From Inia geoffrensis (Eukaryota > Chordata > Mammalia > Artiodactyla > Iniidae): 64,000 nt of DNA. Below, piece after piece: positions 1 through 58,478 of this stretch. The translations under genes were made by a program, and so were the position numbers. Numbering within the stretch: the stretch's first letter is position 1; the number at the start of each line of letters is the position of its first letter. Under the pieces are notes generated by a model. It did not search any database. It was given only the letters and a program-made list of their open reading frames with translations, and was not told the origin of the DNA. The stretch lies in the NCBI GenBank assembly GCA_036417435.1, contig CM070912.1, positions 26,338,055 to 26,402,054 of the forward strand, read 5' to 3'.

Positions 1-44888
<44,888 letters not shown>

Positions 44889-45729
44889 GTAAGTATTTTG
44901 GACCTTTGTTTTGTGTATTAATGAAAAGTGGGAGTTTGCCCACTTCCCAGTCTAAACGCTGTGGGTTCAGTCAGCTGATTCACGGGCGTTGCTGCCCGGT
45001 TTGTTTTGAGCTTGTCTCTAAAATAAAGGAAATAAGTAGTAAGTATCATGTGTAGATGAGAAAATAAGACAAATGTATTGATTCCTTAGATATACTATAT
45101 CATATACTTTTTACTTTTCTATTCCTTTCCCATTGCCCTTTTTCTGAAATGATGCATATGTTTACTATTTGAGGGTTAGAAATAGCAAATTGAGAGGAAT
45201 AGGGGACAGACACCAAAAGGTGATCCCTGTGTTGACCTGTTTGCCTCTGTACTTTTCCCATTTATTTATAATTTTTTGTGGTTTATTTATTCCATTAAAC
45301 TTGTGTCAGATACTTGTTTTACGAACAAATAAACTGAAAGATATTTTATTTGCTTCTAAATTAGGATTGTAAAAAGGTGGAATGCTACCTCTCTTATTGT
45401 TGGACCCTCAATGATTTTGATATTAACCATCACAAAACAGTCTATTTTCATAGGATGAAAAGCTATTGGGTTAAATATTGAAGAAAATATATATTGTTAA
45501 GCTGCTTCTTCAGACAGATTTCAAGTTCCCTGGTGCTTAATAATGTAATTTTTCTTTTTATTAAATGAAGTGCCACAGACTAAAACTATATAACTCTGAT
45601 AATGTAGCTATATGGGCAATTATATGAACATTTCTATAAATACACACATTCAGGTCAGAGTATTTTTGGTATTTAGAAAAAATTATATAACCATTGCAGG
45701 AATATATGCTATGTTATAGAAATGAAAAG

Positions 45730-45925
45730 TTTAGGGCCTGGAGTCATATTACTACACTACCTTTGGTTGTGTGACCTTGGACATGGTATTTAACACTGAT
45801 AAGCTTCTGCTTATCTCTATAAACTGAGGATGATGTTATGGATTTTTTAGGGTTATTATGAGGACTGCATGAGATGATTATGTTTATAAAGCTTGGCATC
45901 ACTATGAACTTTTATTATGGTTATT
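45730..45925 (+). repeat. MIR SINE fossil
   Basis: GGTTGTGTGACCTTGGACAT, ATCTCTATAAACTGAGGATG and TATTATGAGGACTGCATGAG are in MIR order. Confidence 0.82.
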
Positions 45926-46299
45926 TAGCAGTAGATTTCAATGTGAAGTGTACTTCAGGAGCTCATGACACCAGGAAAAATGTTGGATCCAGGGTGTGAA
46001 TGATATTGCTAGTTAAATGTTTTTTAATATTTGCTTATTTCTGTGACCCATCCCCCCACAATCCTTAGAAAGACAGTTTACCTGGAATCCAAAGGGATTG
46101 AATTATTAGAGAATTGTTAGTGGGGGGCAGGGGCCCTGAGGTTAAGACTGTAGTGAAACTTTGTTGTAGATGAGAGAACACTGAATGTTTACTCCCCACC
46201 CGAAATCTCGTCACGCCTCACCTGCTCACTCAGTGTCACACATCAGCTTCCTTGCTGGTCAGTCTCAGGAGCCATGCAGTGGGAGAGAAGAGGATGCAT

Positions 46300-46525
46300 A
46301 GGCTTTGAAGCCACGCTGGCACGGGGAGTAGTAACCTGCCTCCACCACCTGTCAGCCATGCATTTTTGGGCATGTTACGTAAACTCTCTAAGCCTCAGGT
46401 TCCTCGTTTGAGTGACGCAGATGATGATAGTTCCTTTGTGAAATGAGATCATGGATGTTAAGTTCCCAGCAAAGAGCCTGGCACTCCACCAGCAGTGCTT
46501 GACAATTGGTAGTAATTATTGAAAT
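46300..46525 (+). repeat. MIR SINE fossil
   Basis: CTTTGAAGCCACGCTGGC, CTCTCTAAGCCTCAGGTTCC and GAGCCTGGCACTCC are in MIR order. Confidence 0.8.
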
Positions 46526-47079
46526 ACTTGCTTGGCCTCCCTTGCTATGAACAGTAAATATGAGTGTATGTAAATCAGAAATTTGTAAGACACTAGTGAG
46601 TAGTGCTTAGTTGAAAATACAAGCATAATTCCTTGTTTATGTGTGTGAGGTGTCAGAACTTCTTTTATTGTTCCTGTTACACCATATTTGACGTGCAATA
46701 ATGATTACTCCCTTACTTATTATTGAAAGTGTCTTTCAATAGTACAGTAGCTTTTAAGCTCGGTATTTTATTCAGTGATACCTGAAATCAGGGAGCTACA
46801 TTTCAGAAACATGTAGGCACAGAAGTCCTCTGATTTGCGTGTTTGCCCATCTTATTCTCTATTGGATTCTCCTCTCGTGCCTGACACATGCCGTGGCCTG
46901 AGTAGATAGATGTGTGTGTGAACGGGCGATGTGGGGAGTAGGCCAAGATGAAACTGTGACCTTCTTACCGTTTTTCCTCCTAGGTTAAGAAGTTAGATGA
47001 CTGTTGTCTTTTGATACATGCAGCTGTACTAGTAAAGTCTAATTTTCCATGATAGTCTCTTTTCTGACACAAATGACAA

Positions 47080-47445
47080 CTCTTAACATAAATCCCTGGC
47101 GGTGCACGTACTGTGCCTACGACCGCAGTTTCTTTGCCAGCAGCCATCTTTTACTCAACCATCCCCCACCCCAAGGGCTTGGCTTTGTCCTACTTGCCTC
47201 CTCGTTTCAGCCTAACAACCGTGTCTTCAGATGTTTTCTGTGGCTCCCTTCGCAGGGGATCAGACCCCGTTCTCTGTGCTAGCCTGGTATCCTTTCTTAA
47301 TATACCTTGCTTGGTTGTCTTCCCAGATAGACTGAGAGCAGGGACCATATCTCTTGTTTGCCATTGTGTTTTCAGTGCTTAGAGTCGTAACGTCTGATGT
47401 TAGTAAGTGTATGTTAAATAGTTGTTGAGCTGAATAAATGACATT
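47080..47445 (+). mobile_element. L2-like 3' end
   Basis: GACTGAGAGCAGGGACCATA, then GTTTTCAGTGCTTAGAG and GTTGTTGAGCTGAATAAATG follow the L2 3' end pattern (activity peaks before mammals diversified). It is diverged. Confidence 0.6.
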
Positions 47446-47776
47446 CAAGGTGTTACGACTTAGAAACGCCGTTTTGCGCCTGATGATTGTATCTCATGTC
47501 TCTCGCCTTTTGCTGTGATTTCTGAAATTATGCAGATGTTTCCCTGAAAGACAGTGTAAAATTTGTTTTTTATAGTGGTAATTTTACCAATGAGAGAGAC
47601 CCAGGGTATCTAATGTGCTGCAAATCCTATTAATGTTATCTTAAACAAATTACTTATTCATTTCAGCGGAAACAGAGGGCTTGTTAGATCAATAACGTAA
47701 TGTTGGAAAAATCATTAAATACCTATTTATATAGCAGCTTGTAATGGCTTCTTTGGCTAGGTTACAAACTATTTTT

Positions 47777-47982
47777 TTTTTTTTTTTTTTGCGGTACGCG
47801 GGCCTTTCACTGTTGTGGCCTCTCCCGCTGCGGAGCACAGGCTCCGGACGCACATACTCAGCGGCTATGGCTCACGGACCCAGCCGCTCCGCGGCATGTG
47901 CTATCTTCCCAGACCGGGGCACGAACCCGTGTCGCCTGCATCGGCAAGCGGACTCTCAACCACTGCGCCACCAGGGAAGCCC
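47777..47982 (-). mobile_element. CHR-type SINE, short form
   Basis: Target copies ACAAACTATTTTT and ACGAACTATTTTT lie at 47764-47776 and from 47983, with one change. The body is typical short form. Confidence 0.93.
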
Positions 47983-49699
47983 ACGAACTATTTTTGATTT
48001 ACACTTACGGAGTTGCTTTTTAACTGACACATGCCTTTTTCTTTTGGTAGTGCTAAGTCTAATCAAGATTTCTTTAAAGCCATTTTCATGAATATGAAAA
48101 CTCTTTTTCAAGTCTATTGAAATTATTAAAACTCTTTTACTGAGTGCCATTTAGTTCGATTCCTGTTGTGTTTTGTTTGCTGCTGCTGTGAAGATAAAAG
48201 AGTCCCTGGTTGTTTTGGGGTTCAGATAGTGAAAACCCATCCAAGCCATATTTTCATATTCTTCCCCTCTGGCTTTTCAGGGAAGACAGCACGTGGCCAG
48301 TGTGGGACTTGATGCCATGGAGGAGATCACTTAGCGTCACCGTTTGAGAATTTTTCTCAGAGTAATCGAATAAGAAATCACCTGTAATGGTCACATCTGC
48401 ATACCTCAGACACATTTAGGATTTTTATATATCTAATATAGTTTTGTTAAGTGGGGAAAAGAGCTGACAATATTTCAAACGTATTAACCCTTCCTAGTCA
48501 TACTCTCAACAGTTAGACATTGTCTTGAGTGTCCTTAGATATATATATTATAAGGCATTATCTCTCTGCCTGTAAGTTTTATAGAAATAGCTTGAGGAAA
48601 ATAACCTTTTCATTTGTTTTGAAAAGCCGGAGGTTAGAGTACACCATGAATACTACAGGAAAATTTTAAAAAGCAAAAATTGTTGAAGGCACTTTAGTAG
48701 AGGTAAAAACCTATTGGTTGTTTTGTAAAGCCAGCCCCAATTTAGGGAGTTACAGAAGTTCCCGATATACTGCCTTAGGAGCTTGTTCAGGATGATTTGT
48801 TGGGATGGGGAGAGGTACTTGGCTTCACAGCTTCACTTCAGTCCACAGTATGAGTGTGCTTATATAAAATCATCCTTTTAAAAGCGTAGCTTTTGATGGT
48901 GCTGAACAGATAAATATTAGAGTTGTTATATGACTTTTGAGGTGATTATTCGGTACTGGATTTGCTAAAAGGCTGCTTTTAACTTTAAACTTTACCTGTG
49001 CTTTTTGTTAGCCTTTTAATGTTTACCAAATCTGTAATGATAACTGTTTTTCATTCGTGGGATTGATTTGTGTTCTCATTTTTCCTCAATCACTCTAGCT
49101 AGGGGTTCCTGATTTTGTTGCTCTTTTCAAAGAACCAGCTTTTGGCTTACTTCGTTTTTCTCTGTTGTTTGCTGGTGTCTGTTTTGTTGGTTTCTGCCTT
49201 TTTGTTTTCTTCTTTTTTTGTTGTTTTTTACTTGCTTTGGGTTTACTTTGCTCTTCTTTTCCAGTTTCTTGAGGTAAAACGTTATGTGATTTTTTTTTTT
49301 AAGTCTTTAAAATTTTTTGAGCCTGGCTTCCTATAGTTTAGCAGTCAGCCCGTGATTGGTCAGGTGTTGTGCTTGAACACCTGGAGCCAGTAAGGCTCTT
49401 ACCCTTTGCCAATGAGGTTGGGGAACATTCAGCATCCAACCTTCAAGCAGTTCACAGTCTGCCTCAGTTTTCACCTTCGGCCTGATCTCCATTCTCCTGT
49501 GTGAGGGCACAAGACCTCAAGCCCAGTTGACAGTGTGTGTGTAGCTAAGACTCTCTCCCAGTCATTGATTTTGACCTCTTTTTGTTTCTAATACAAGCAT
49601 TTAAAGCTATAAATTATCCTGTAAGCACTGTTGCAGGTGCATCCTATCAATTATATGTTGCTTTCATTATTAAGTTAGATACGTTTTTCTTTTTTCTTT

Positions 49700-49901
49700 T
49701 TTTTTTTCCCCAGTACGCGGGCTTCTCACTGTTGTGGCCTCTCCCGTTGCGGAGCACAGGCTCCGGACGCGCAGGCTCAGCGGCCATGGCTCACGGGCCT
49801 AGCTGCTCCGCGGCATGTGGGATCTTCCCGGTCCGGGGCACGAACCCGTGTCCCCTGCATCGTCAGGTGGACTCTCAACCACTGCGCCACCAGGGAAGCC
49901 C
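49700..49901 (-). mobile_element. CHR-type SINE, short form, inserted in an old L1
   Basis: The body runs from TTTTCCCCAGTACGCGGG to CCAGGGAAGCCCG. Sequence on both sides belongs to the same L1 ORF2 remnant, so it dates after that L1. A clean duplication is not readable. Confidence 0.9.
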
Positions 49902-50914
49902 GATTTTAGTCCTTTTAAATGTACTGAAATTTGCTTATGGCCCATAAGATATGACCTATCTTGCTGAATGTACTATGTACACCTGTAAAGAATGTGAATT
50001 CTGCAGTATAATGTTTGATCTATTGATATAAATATCACTGTTGTTCAGATATTGTGTCTTTACTGATGTTTTACTTAGCAGTTCTGCCAGTTTTTGAGAG
50101 AGGGTGTTAAAATCTCCTATGATTGTGGAATTGTCTGTTTCCCCCTTTAATTTTGTTATTTTTCCTGTCATATATTTTGAGGCTGTGTTATTGGGTGTGT
50201 GCACATTTATGATTGTTTTGTGTTTCTGGTAAATTGACCCTATCATTATGAAATGTCCTTCTTTATCTTTTGTATTACTATTATTTCTAAGTCTAACCTG
50301 ATATTAATATAGTCAGTCTGTCCTTGTGTTTTTAATGTTTGGCTGGTATATCCTTTTTCTGCCATTTACTATCAACCCATCTGTGTATATATAAAATAGT
50401 ATCTTGTAGACAGCATATAGTTGGGTATTCCTTTTTATTAATCCATTCTGATAACTCTGGCTTTTTATTGGAGTATTTAGTCCACTGACATTTAATGTAA
50501 TTATTTATATGGTTAGGTTTGTCATTTTAAAGTTTGTTTTTAGTTTAGTCCCTCTGTTTTTTGTTCCTTTGTTTCCCCCTTTCCTGTCTTCTTTTGGATT
50601 ATTTGAAATTTTTAAAAAGAATTCCATTTTAATTTCTGTATTGGTTTTTTAGTTCTATGCCTATATGTGTTATTTTTTAGTGGTTGCTTTAGAAATTTCA
50701 ATATATATCCATAACTTTTCACAGTCCACTTAGAGTTCATATTCTCACATAGAAGGTAGAAACCTTACATCCATATAGGTCCATTTACTCCAATTCCTAT
50801 TGTCTTCCAGGCTGTAATTGGCATATGTATTACACGTGCTTTGATTATAAATCCCACAAGGTGGTGTTATAGTTTTGCTTTAAGCAGTCATACGTATTTT
50901 AAGAAATTAAAAGG

Positions 50915-51077
50915 GGGACTTCCCTGGTGGTCCAGTGGCTAAGACTCTGTATTCCCAATGCAGGGGGTCTTGGTTCAATCCCTGGTCAGGGAACTAGATC
51001 CCCCATGCTGCAACTAAAGATCCCGCATGCCACAGCTAAGACCCGGCACAGCTAAATAAATAAATATTTAAAAAATT
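50915..51077 (+). mobile_element. tRNA-derived SINE, sense orientation, inserted in an old L1
   Basis: It begins GGACTTCCCTGGTGGTCCAG and ends with AAATAAATAAATATT. It lies between L1 ORF2 and ORF1 remnants. Confidence 0.88.
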
Positions 51078-54000
51078 GATAATTTAAAAAATTTACCCAG
51101 ATATTTACCATTTCAGATGTCTTCATTCATTCCTGAAGATCCAAGTTTCTTCAGGGTATCACCTGAAGAACTTCCTTCAGTATTTCTTACAGTGCTGGTG
51201 TGGTGGCAACAGATTCTCTTAGTTTTTCTTTATCTGAAAATGTCTTTATTTTGCCTTCATTCATGTAGAATATTTTAGCTGGATGTAGAATTCTGGGCTT
51301 TTCTTTCAGCATTTTAAAGATGTTCCATTGTCTTCTGGCTTCCATGGTTTCTGATGACAAGGCTACAGTCATTTGAATCATTGTTGCCCTCTATGTAACG
51401 GGTTGTTTTTCTCTGGGTACTTTAAAGACGTTCTCTTTACCGTTGACTTTTTAGCAGTTTGCATATGATGTACTTTGGCATGGCTTTCTTTGTAATTATC
51501 CTGTTGGGGTTGACTGAGCTTCTTGAATGTATAGATTTATGTCTTTTACCAGATTTGGGAAGTTTTTAGATATTATTCAAATATTTTTTTCCTGTTCTGT
51601 ATTCTCTTGCCTCTCTGTTTGGGATTTCAACTACCTATATGTGGGAGACCTTTTGCTATTGTTCCTGTGTTTCCTGATGCTCTTTTCATTTTTTTCTACC
51701 TTCTTTTTTTCCCCTCTTCTTCAGATTGGATAATTTCTGTTTATCTACAGGGCACTGACTCTTCCCTCAATCATCATTATTCTGCTATTAAGCCCATCCA
51801 ATGAATTTTTAATTTCATATATTGTATTTTTCAGTTCTGTATTTCCATCCAGTTTATTTTAACCTTTTCTATTTCTTGTTGAGATTTCCTATCTTTCTTT
51901 TATTTTGAGCCTATATTCCTTTACCTCAATGAACATATTCAGAATAGCTCTTTTAAAGTCTTTGTCTAATAATTCCAACATCTGTGTCACCTAGGTGTTG
52001 GTACCTATTGATTACCTTTCTTTTGAGAATGGACCACATTTTCCTGGCTCTTCATATGTTCAGTAATTTGGGATTGTTTCCTGGACATTTTGAATGTTCT
52101 TTTGTGGACTCTGGATTCACTTATATTCCTCAGAAGAGTGTTGATGTTTTCGTTTTAGTTTTAGCGGGCAATTAGCTAAAACTACAAACCCCTTCATGCT
52201 TGTGGGAAGTGGCTCAGATCTTAGACTGCTTTCAGTCTGCCACATGCATGGTTAAGGGTCAGCCGGGGACGTGGGCTATCTTTACACCACATTTGGAGTT
52301 CCCATTCTCTGGTTTCCTCTCTTCGAGGATCCCTTCCTCATTCTGTGTTGCCACTGGTTGCCCCTTGTGTCTTCCCCTGACTCCTCCTACCAGAAAGACA
52401 TGGGATTTTTCTATCAGAGTTTTAGTTGCTCTTTTTACTACACATTCCCTTTAAGGCAGAGTCACATCCAAAAAAAAAAAAAAAAAACCCAGGAAATTCA
52501 CCCTGTGGCAGTTTGCTTCCTCCAAGTTTTGACTCCCCTCCAAAATCTCCCTGTTTCTGCTTCTGTTCCAGAGCCCTTGGATACTTGTTTTTAACATTTT
52601 TTTCCAGAGCTTATGTTGTCATCAGTGGAAAGGTCAGTTTGTTAGGAGGTGGAATGCCTTACCTTGCTTTTTAATTGTTACCCTAATAGCATCTACATTT
52701 GACACAAAACTTCCTGCCATATTACACCATGCTGTACTACCTCTTTCTCTGTTTAATAACATTTTAAGAAAATCTAATGTTAATGCATTAAGAACCTGCT
52801 ACTTACCTCCTTTAACCAATTAAAAGTGACTTAAGTTCAGTTCCTTTCAAATACACATATATACTGAGGAACAATATCCTGACAGAGTATGGTGTTTTGC
52901 TTCCATCTGTGCTACTTTTCATAGTTGGCTAGTGTGTTACTGTATATTTATTCTTGTCGAAGAGGAAATGCACAAAACAGTCAAGAAAGAACCAAAAACA
53001 AATGATGTTTTTTCTTGCATGTTAATTTTCCTAATCTTAAACTGTATTAGAGTTGGCTTACAACAATTATATTGAATTATAAATTTATAGCAATAAATAA
53101 ATGAGTTCAACTATGACATGACTTTAAAATAAAAAGCTTGTTTTGGAGAGAGGTGATGGGTGACTTGTGGGTTAAAGTGCTACATGATTTTTATTCTATA
53201 AGTACTGAAACCTGGAAACAATATATTTGTTTTTATATAGACAAGATTTTTTTTATAGTATTGGCTTATGGAGTACTTTAGTTTGGTAAAGGAAAATTGT
53301 TATTAGTAAGAAGCATGCATGTCTATATGTTTTGTGTAGATATCTTCTCATTTGAAAACTTGTAAGAGCAACTGACTCTTTTCTTTCCCTCTCTAAATCA
53401 CTTAATCCACGAAAGGCACTGTGGAAATTTTTAATAATATTTATTAAGAACCTTCTTGTTTTACTAATTCCCTTATGTGTTTAATCATGAGAATTAGCAG
53501 CTTTATGCATCTCCGCTATGAGATCTGTATCAGGCAGATTTATTTAAGAGCGTGGCAGTAACTTGGACTCTTCCTAATTAAGGCATCAGCTGGTGTGAGA
53601 ATAGGGCAGAAAGCTTCCTGACTGCCAGATAAGGCTTCCCGGGTTCTTAATATAATTGCCAGCATTAAAGCATCAATGAGGAAGAGTCCTGTGGCAGTTT
53701 GAATGTAACTGGGAAAAATGCAGTGTTTGTGCTTCAGAGGCTGAATCTTCATATTCTGTTAAATTGCTTGTTGTCCGAAGGATTGGGTTTGATTTTTTGT
53801 GTTTTATGTTTTAGGGGCCATGTTATCTGGATCTAAGAACATTTGCTTTGTCAGAGTATTCAGGAAACCTATCAAATTTAGTTATAATGTCATTTGTTTA
53901 AAAATTGCGTCTGTGGTGGTCTCCCGCCTCCAGTTTTAGAAGTAAATCAAACTCACTGTTGAAAATGTGAGAAATATTTGAAATTACAAAGAAGAAAACA

Positions 54001-54219
54001 ATTCAACCATGGTCTCTCCATGTAGATATGAATACTAACAATATTTTGGTTAGTGTTTCTTGTCATTTGTTTTACTCTGTCTAGATAGTGTTTTCATAAC
54101 ATTTTTAATACTACTTGAGACCTGACTTTAAATGCATTTTTGGATCTGCTTTTTTAGTTAACATTATGTCACAAGCATTTTCCATGCCATTACACATTTT
54201 TCTAGAAGAGTTTACTTTT

Positions 54220-54424
54220 TTTTTTTTTTTTTGCGGGACACGTTCCTCTCACTGTTGTGGCCTCTCCCGTTGCAGAGCACAGGCTCCAGACGCGCAGGCT
54301 CAGCAGCCATGGCTCACGGGCCTAGCCGCTCCGCGGCATGTGGGATCTTCCCGGACTGGGGCATGAACCCGTGTCCCCTGCATCGGCAGGCGGACTCTCA
54401 ACCCCTGCGCCACCAGGGAAGCCC
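54220..54424 (-). mobile_element. CHR-type SINE, short form
   Basis: Target copies GAAGAGTTTACTTTT and GAAGAGTTTCCTTTT start at 54205 and 54425 with one change. The body is short form with CGGGACACGTTCC in place of CGGTACGCGGGCC. Confidence 0.93.
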
Positions 54425-54547
54425 GAAGAGTTTCCTTTTAATGGATGCATTATATTTCATTGTATAGGTACATGTAACTTATTTAACTATATCCCTTTTG
54501 GATGTTTAAGTTATATCCAAATTTTTACTATTTTAAATTAATTCTTT

Positions 54548-54870
54548 TTAAAAAAATTAATTTATTTATGGCTGCATTGGGTCTTTGTTGCTGTGTGCAG
54601 GCTTTCTCTAGTTGGGGTGAGCGGGGGCTACTCTTCGTTACGGTGCATTGGCTTCTCTTTATGGTGGCTTCTCTTGTTGTGGAGCACATGCTCTAGGCAT
54701 GTGGGCTTCAGTAGTTGTGGCGAGCGGGCTCCACAGCACAGGCTCAGTAGTTGTGGCAGGTGGGCTTAGTTGCTCCGCGGCATGTGGGATCTTCCCGGGC
54801 CAGGGCTCAAACCCCTGTTCCCTGCATTGGCAGGTGGATTCTTAACAACTGCACCACCAGGGAAGTCCTT
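54548..54870 (-). mobile_element. CHR-type SINE, long form
   Basis: The target copy TTAATTCTTT is at 54538-54547 and 54874-54883. It lies in the same old repeat as the SINE at 54220. Confidence 0.9.
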
Positions 54871-57294
54871 AAGTTAATTCTTTAATGAGCATCCTTGTCT
54901 TTCTTTATATCTCTGATTATTTTATTAAAATAAATTCTGAAGATATGAAATCATTGCGTCCATAATGATGATCTTAAAAAAAAACTGAAACAACTCATTT
55001 GTACCTCTTTTTAATTAAACAGTGATAATTTTTGTTAATGGAAAAATTTTAAAGTACCAAAAAATTAAAAATTTGTGTAGTGCCCTGCTCTTTATTAACA
55101 AAGATAATTGCAATAGTATTTGGGATTTACTTTTCAACTGTGTATATTATACTTAAGTATATATTTTACCTTATAATATTTTATTCTTTGCATATTGTTT
55201 TGCTGTGTGTTCTTTTAACTTACCAGTGCTTCATGTCTATGTAATAAGCTCTTTTTTTGTGTTTAGTTGACTAACATTTCATCATATGAAGGTATCATCG
55301 TTAATTTAACCAGTTCTTTGCTGGACACTTAATTTAAACAGTTTTAGGACTCTTGACTCCTATTTCAAAATAAGCTTTTATTTATTCTTTGTATTGAATG
55401 TTAGAATCATTCTGTCAGGGTCACTCAAAAAGCCCCCTGGGATTTTTCACTGCTATTTTAACAAATTAATTCCATTGACATCTTTATTTAGAAATATTCA
55501 GTCTTAAAAAAAAAATTCAGTCTTTATGACCAGGAGTATGTATCCTTTCATTTACTCAGAAAATTTTGTGCATCTTTGAATATAGTTGTATGTTTCATTG
55601 TTCTTGTTGTTTTTATCATACATACTTTTCAAGATTATGCAGAATAAGTTAGAAAGCAGGTTCCATTGTGCCTGATTGAGTACCACAGCCATAGTCAGCT
55701 CTCGGGAAGTATTTTAGGATGCTGGTGGTTTTAGGAAATTTGAAGCAGTGAGATTAATCAGCCTGCTTGCTCTTAGGCCACTGAGAGACTAAGTTTGAGA
55801 ATTCAACACAGACCTTGCGTCTCTGATTCTTAGTCTTGAGGCTTCAAATGCTGTTTGTTGTTGTTTTGTCACCAGAAATAATGAACTGGTTGATTAAATA
55901 GGCTAGCTGTGTTAGTCTTTATATGTTAGCATTGTTTTCTCAGACATGATCCCTGTTGTCTACAACCTTACTATTTTAAAGAAATGAAATAAATTTGGTA
56001 TTAGCAAATTTGAAATACTATAAGTGAAATGATTTTGGACCACTTCAGTGGCTGTTTCAGAATATTATTTTGTTACAAAAAATGTTACCAGCGAATCTCT
56101 TGGGGTGGTGAAATTACAGGAAAATTTTACTTTCATGTTTTTTTTTTTTTCTATCTTCTGTTTTTCTTTAGGACAGATATTACCTATGTACTAAAATATT
56201 TAAGTTTAAGAATCATGTCGTAGTACTTCCTTTTTTATATGTGTGGGGGCACAGCAAAGGGAAACGTCCTGCTTCTGAAATGCTTAGACGTCTAGCATAT
56301 TGTTGACTGTAGTTATTTTATGGTTGTCTTTTTTCTAATCATGAAATTTATGGAATTAGTTTCTCTGAATTTTCCTTCAACTTTTTGGTTTAAATCTGCT
56401 ATTCTGGGAAGGTGGATATGAAACATTTTTGATTTGTGATGTTTGTTGATAATATTTCCACTGTTGAGTATTTTTGCAACCTGTCTTTTCTTGTTTATCC
56501 TGGAAAGAAGCCCAAACATCACTTTAGTAGCAGGGTAAATGTCACTTCATCATGTTGAGCAAAAATGCCAGAAAATGCTAGACCACTGAAGTGTTAGAGT
56601 GGTGGTTACTCTAGCACTTCAGGCCAGGGTTTTACCTTAACTTCTACACCTCATGTCACCTCATGTCAACATATCTAGATATTTAAGAGTGTTTTTCAGG
56701 TTTCATGATTATAAAAAGCAAGCATGGATTAAAATAACTGTTTAGTAATAAGGCTTTATATTACACTGTCCAACTAGTAGGAATGTCTTTTGTTCTTTCT
56801 TAATGTGAATTGGAGTAATGTGGGGAACATCATAGAGATTTGTTTTCTAATTGCTTCAAAGGCAGAGGAGCAAACTGCTACGGTATTGGGAAAAGGAACA
56901 TAGAAAAGACACCAACACATGAAAATGAAACTTTGAAACTGAGACTTTTTTTCTCACAAATCCTTTATTGGTATTATATAGATAATTTAAAGGAAAAGGA
57001 AATAAATTTTTATAGCATATTATTTAGCAAAAAAGAATGAGCTACTTATAGGACATCTACTGATTTTAGTAATTGTTGTTTCCCCAAATATGAATTGCGT
57101 TATAGTGTGAGCAGGGTCACATTTAAGTGTGCATTTTTGTAATTATTGGTTCAGATGGATGTAAGCTTTATTAATTTATCAATGTGTATTGCTAGATACC
57201 TTGTATTTTTATGTTCAGTGTTCTTTACAGTAACAACAGAGAAGAGAATAATTATGAGGTATTTCGCAAGTTTTTTTTTAAAAGATGTGTTTCT

Positions 57295-57412
57295 GGGAAT
57301 TCCCGGGTGGTCCAGTGGTTAGGACTCCACGCTTCCACTGCAGGGGACATGAGTTCAATCCCTGGTCGGGGAACTAAGATGCTGTAAACCGAGTGGCGCA
57401 ACCAAAAAAAAA
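57295..57412 (+). mobile_element. Short tRNA-derived SINE (CHR-1-like), sense orientation
   Basis: It starts GGGAATTCCCGGGTGGTCCA and ends GGCGCAACCAAAAAAAAA. The box B region reads GAGTTCAATCC. No target duplication could be read. Confidence 0.88.
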
Positions 57413-57479
57413 GAGGGGGGAGGTTTCATTTGAAAGCTGCAGTGTTAATCTTTGCATAAATATTTGCCTGTCTACTGTT

Positions 57480-57770
57480 GAAGAACCAAGGGACTGAATA
57501 TGGATGGGGAATAGAGATGAAATAATAAGCATTTCTGCACTCAAGGAATTCATGGTCTAGTGAGGCAGATGGGTATCTAGACAACTAGTGCATCAATACA
57601 TGCTGGGGGCTGTGATAAGGTACACTGCTCAGAGAGGGAGAACCAGTTCAGACTGACATGGAGACGCAGAAGAGGGTTAACAAGGAAGGCTTCCTGGAGG
57701 AGGTGGTGCCTGTGCTGATCCTAATAATGAGTTGGAGTTAGCCTAGTAGAAGAAGCCTGAGAAAGCTCTG
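57480..57770. repeat. Ancient interspersed repeat, family uncertain
   Basis: CTCAAGGAATTCATGGTCTA, GTGATAAGGTACACTGC and AAGGCTTCCTGGAGGAGGTG follow a very common mammalian repeat pattern that I cannot name with certainty. Open frames inside it are not genes. Confidence 0.45.
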
Positions 57771-58462
57771 GTAAAGAGTGGGACCAGCACATCCTTTGGT
57801 TTGATTGGAACAGAGGGTATATGTGGTGGAGTGGCTGGAGAGGAAGTTAGAAGGTGGAAACATGAAATGTATGTGTTAAAATTAGGAGTTTGCCTCTTAT
57901 CCCTTGTACAAGCCTTCTGTAATGTTGATTTGGGGTAGTCTTTTAATTCAAGTTTCAAAATAATATATTGCATCTCACTGGTTTTCTTTTAAGTCTGAGG
58001 CTTTCAAAAGAATTTCCAGGTATGGAGTGCTTAGTTTGTCAACTTGAGCTGTTCTTGTAAAGCCTGATTGCTGTAGAGGTGGCATCCCTGATGGCACTCT
58101 TCCACGTCTGTTGGTGGCATTGTAGCACAGGGTCAAAAATTGATGGATATATTGGAGCAGGTTCTATTTATTTTTAAGTGTCTAGGAGGTTGGTGTTTGT
58201 ATTTACTCTAGTTCAGAGCCTTCTCTTAGAGACTGAGGCCAAATTGAATTTATCTGCCACATTTATAAATGCTATGCAGAATAATAAATGGGCCATTGGC
58301 TTCCAAGAATCGGTGACAGTGCACTTCAGTTCCTAATTTAGAGTTCACGAAAATTATCCCTTCACAAATAAGATTGCAAGAAAAGAAATCCTACTTGACG
58401 GATTCATCTTTGGATAAACATGTAAATGTTGTTTACACAAATCAAGGTGGGAGAGAATAATT

Positions 58463-58478
58463 GAATGAATGAATGAAT
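58463..58478. repeat. (GAAT)4 microsatellite
   Basis: Four GAAT units in a row inside the last intron. Confidence 0.93.

Larger units (their letters stand above)
49090..52600 (-). mobile_element. Degraded long L1 with ORF1 and ORF2 remnants
   Basis: Read on the minus strand from high to low coordinates: 5' UTR and ORF1 start sequence (about 51400-52600), an ORF1p C-terminal remnant at 51187-51381 (ARRQWNIFKMLKEKPRI), an ORF2 endonuclease remnant at 49956-50246 with IGDFNT, and further ORF2 pieces to 49090. SINEs interrupt it at 49700 and 50915. There are many stops and the reverse transcriptase is missing, so it cannot move. The lower edge and the stretch 49340-49560 are uncertain. Confidence 0.82.
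53940..54960 (-). mobile_element. Probable ancient LINE-like fragment, split by two SINEs
   Basis: The pieces around the SINEs (TTTTTAGTTAACATTATGTC; GGATGCATTATATTTCATTG; TTAATGAGCATCCTTGTCTT) join into one sequence that looks like a widespread old mammalian repeat ending in AAATTCTGAAGATATG. I cannot fix the family; L1-derived is my best guess. Confidence 0.45.
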
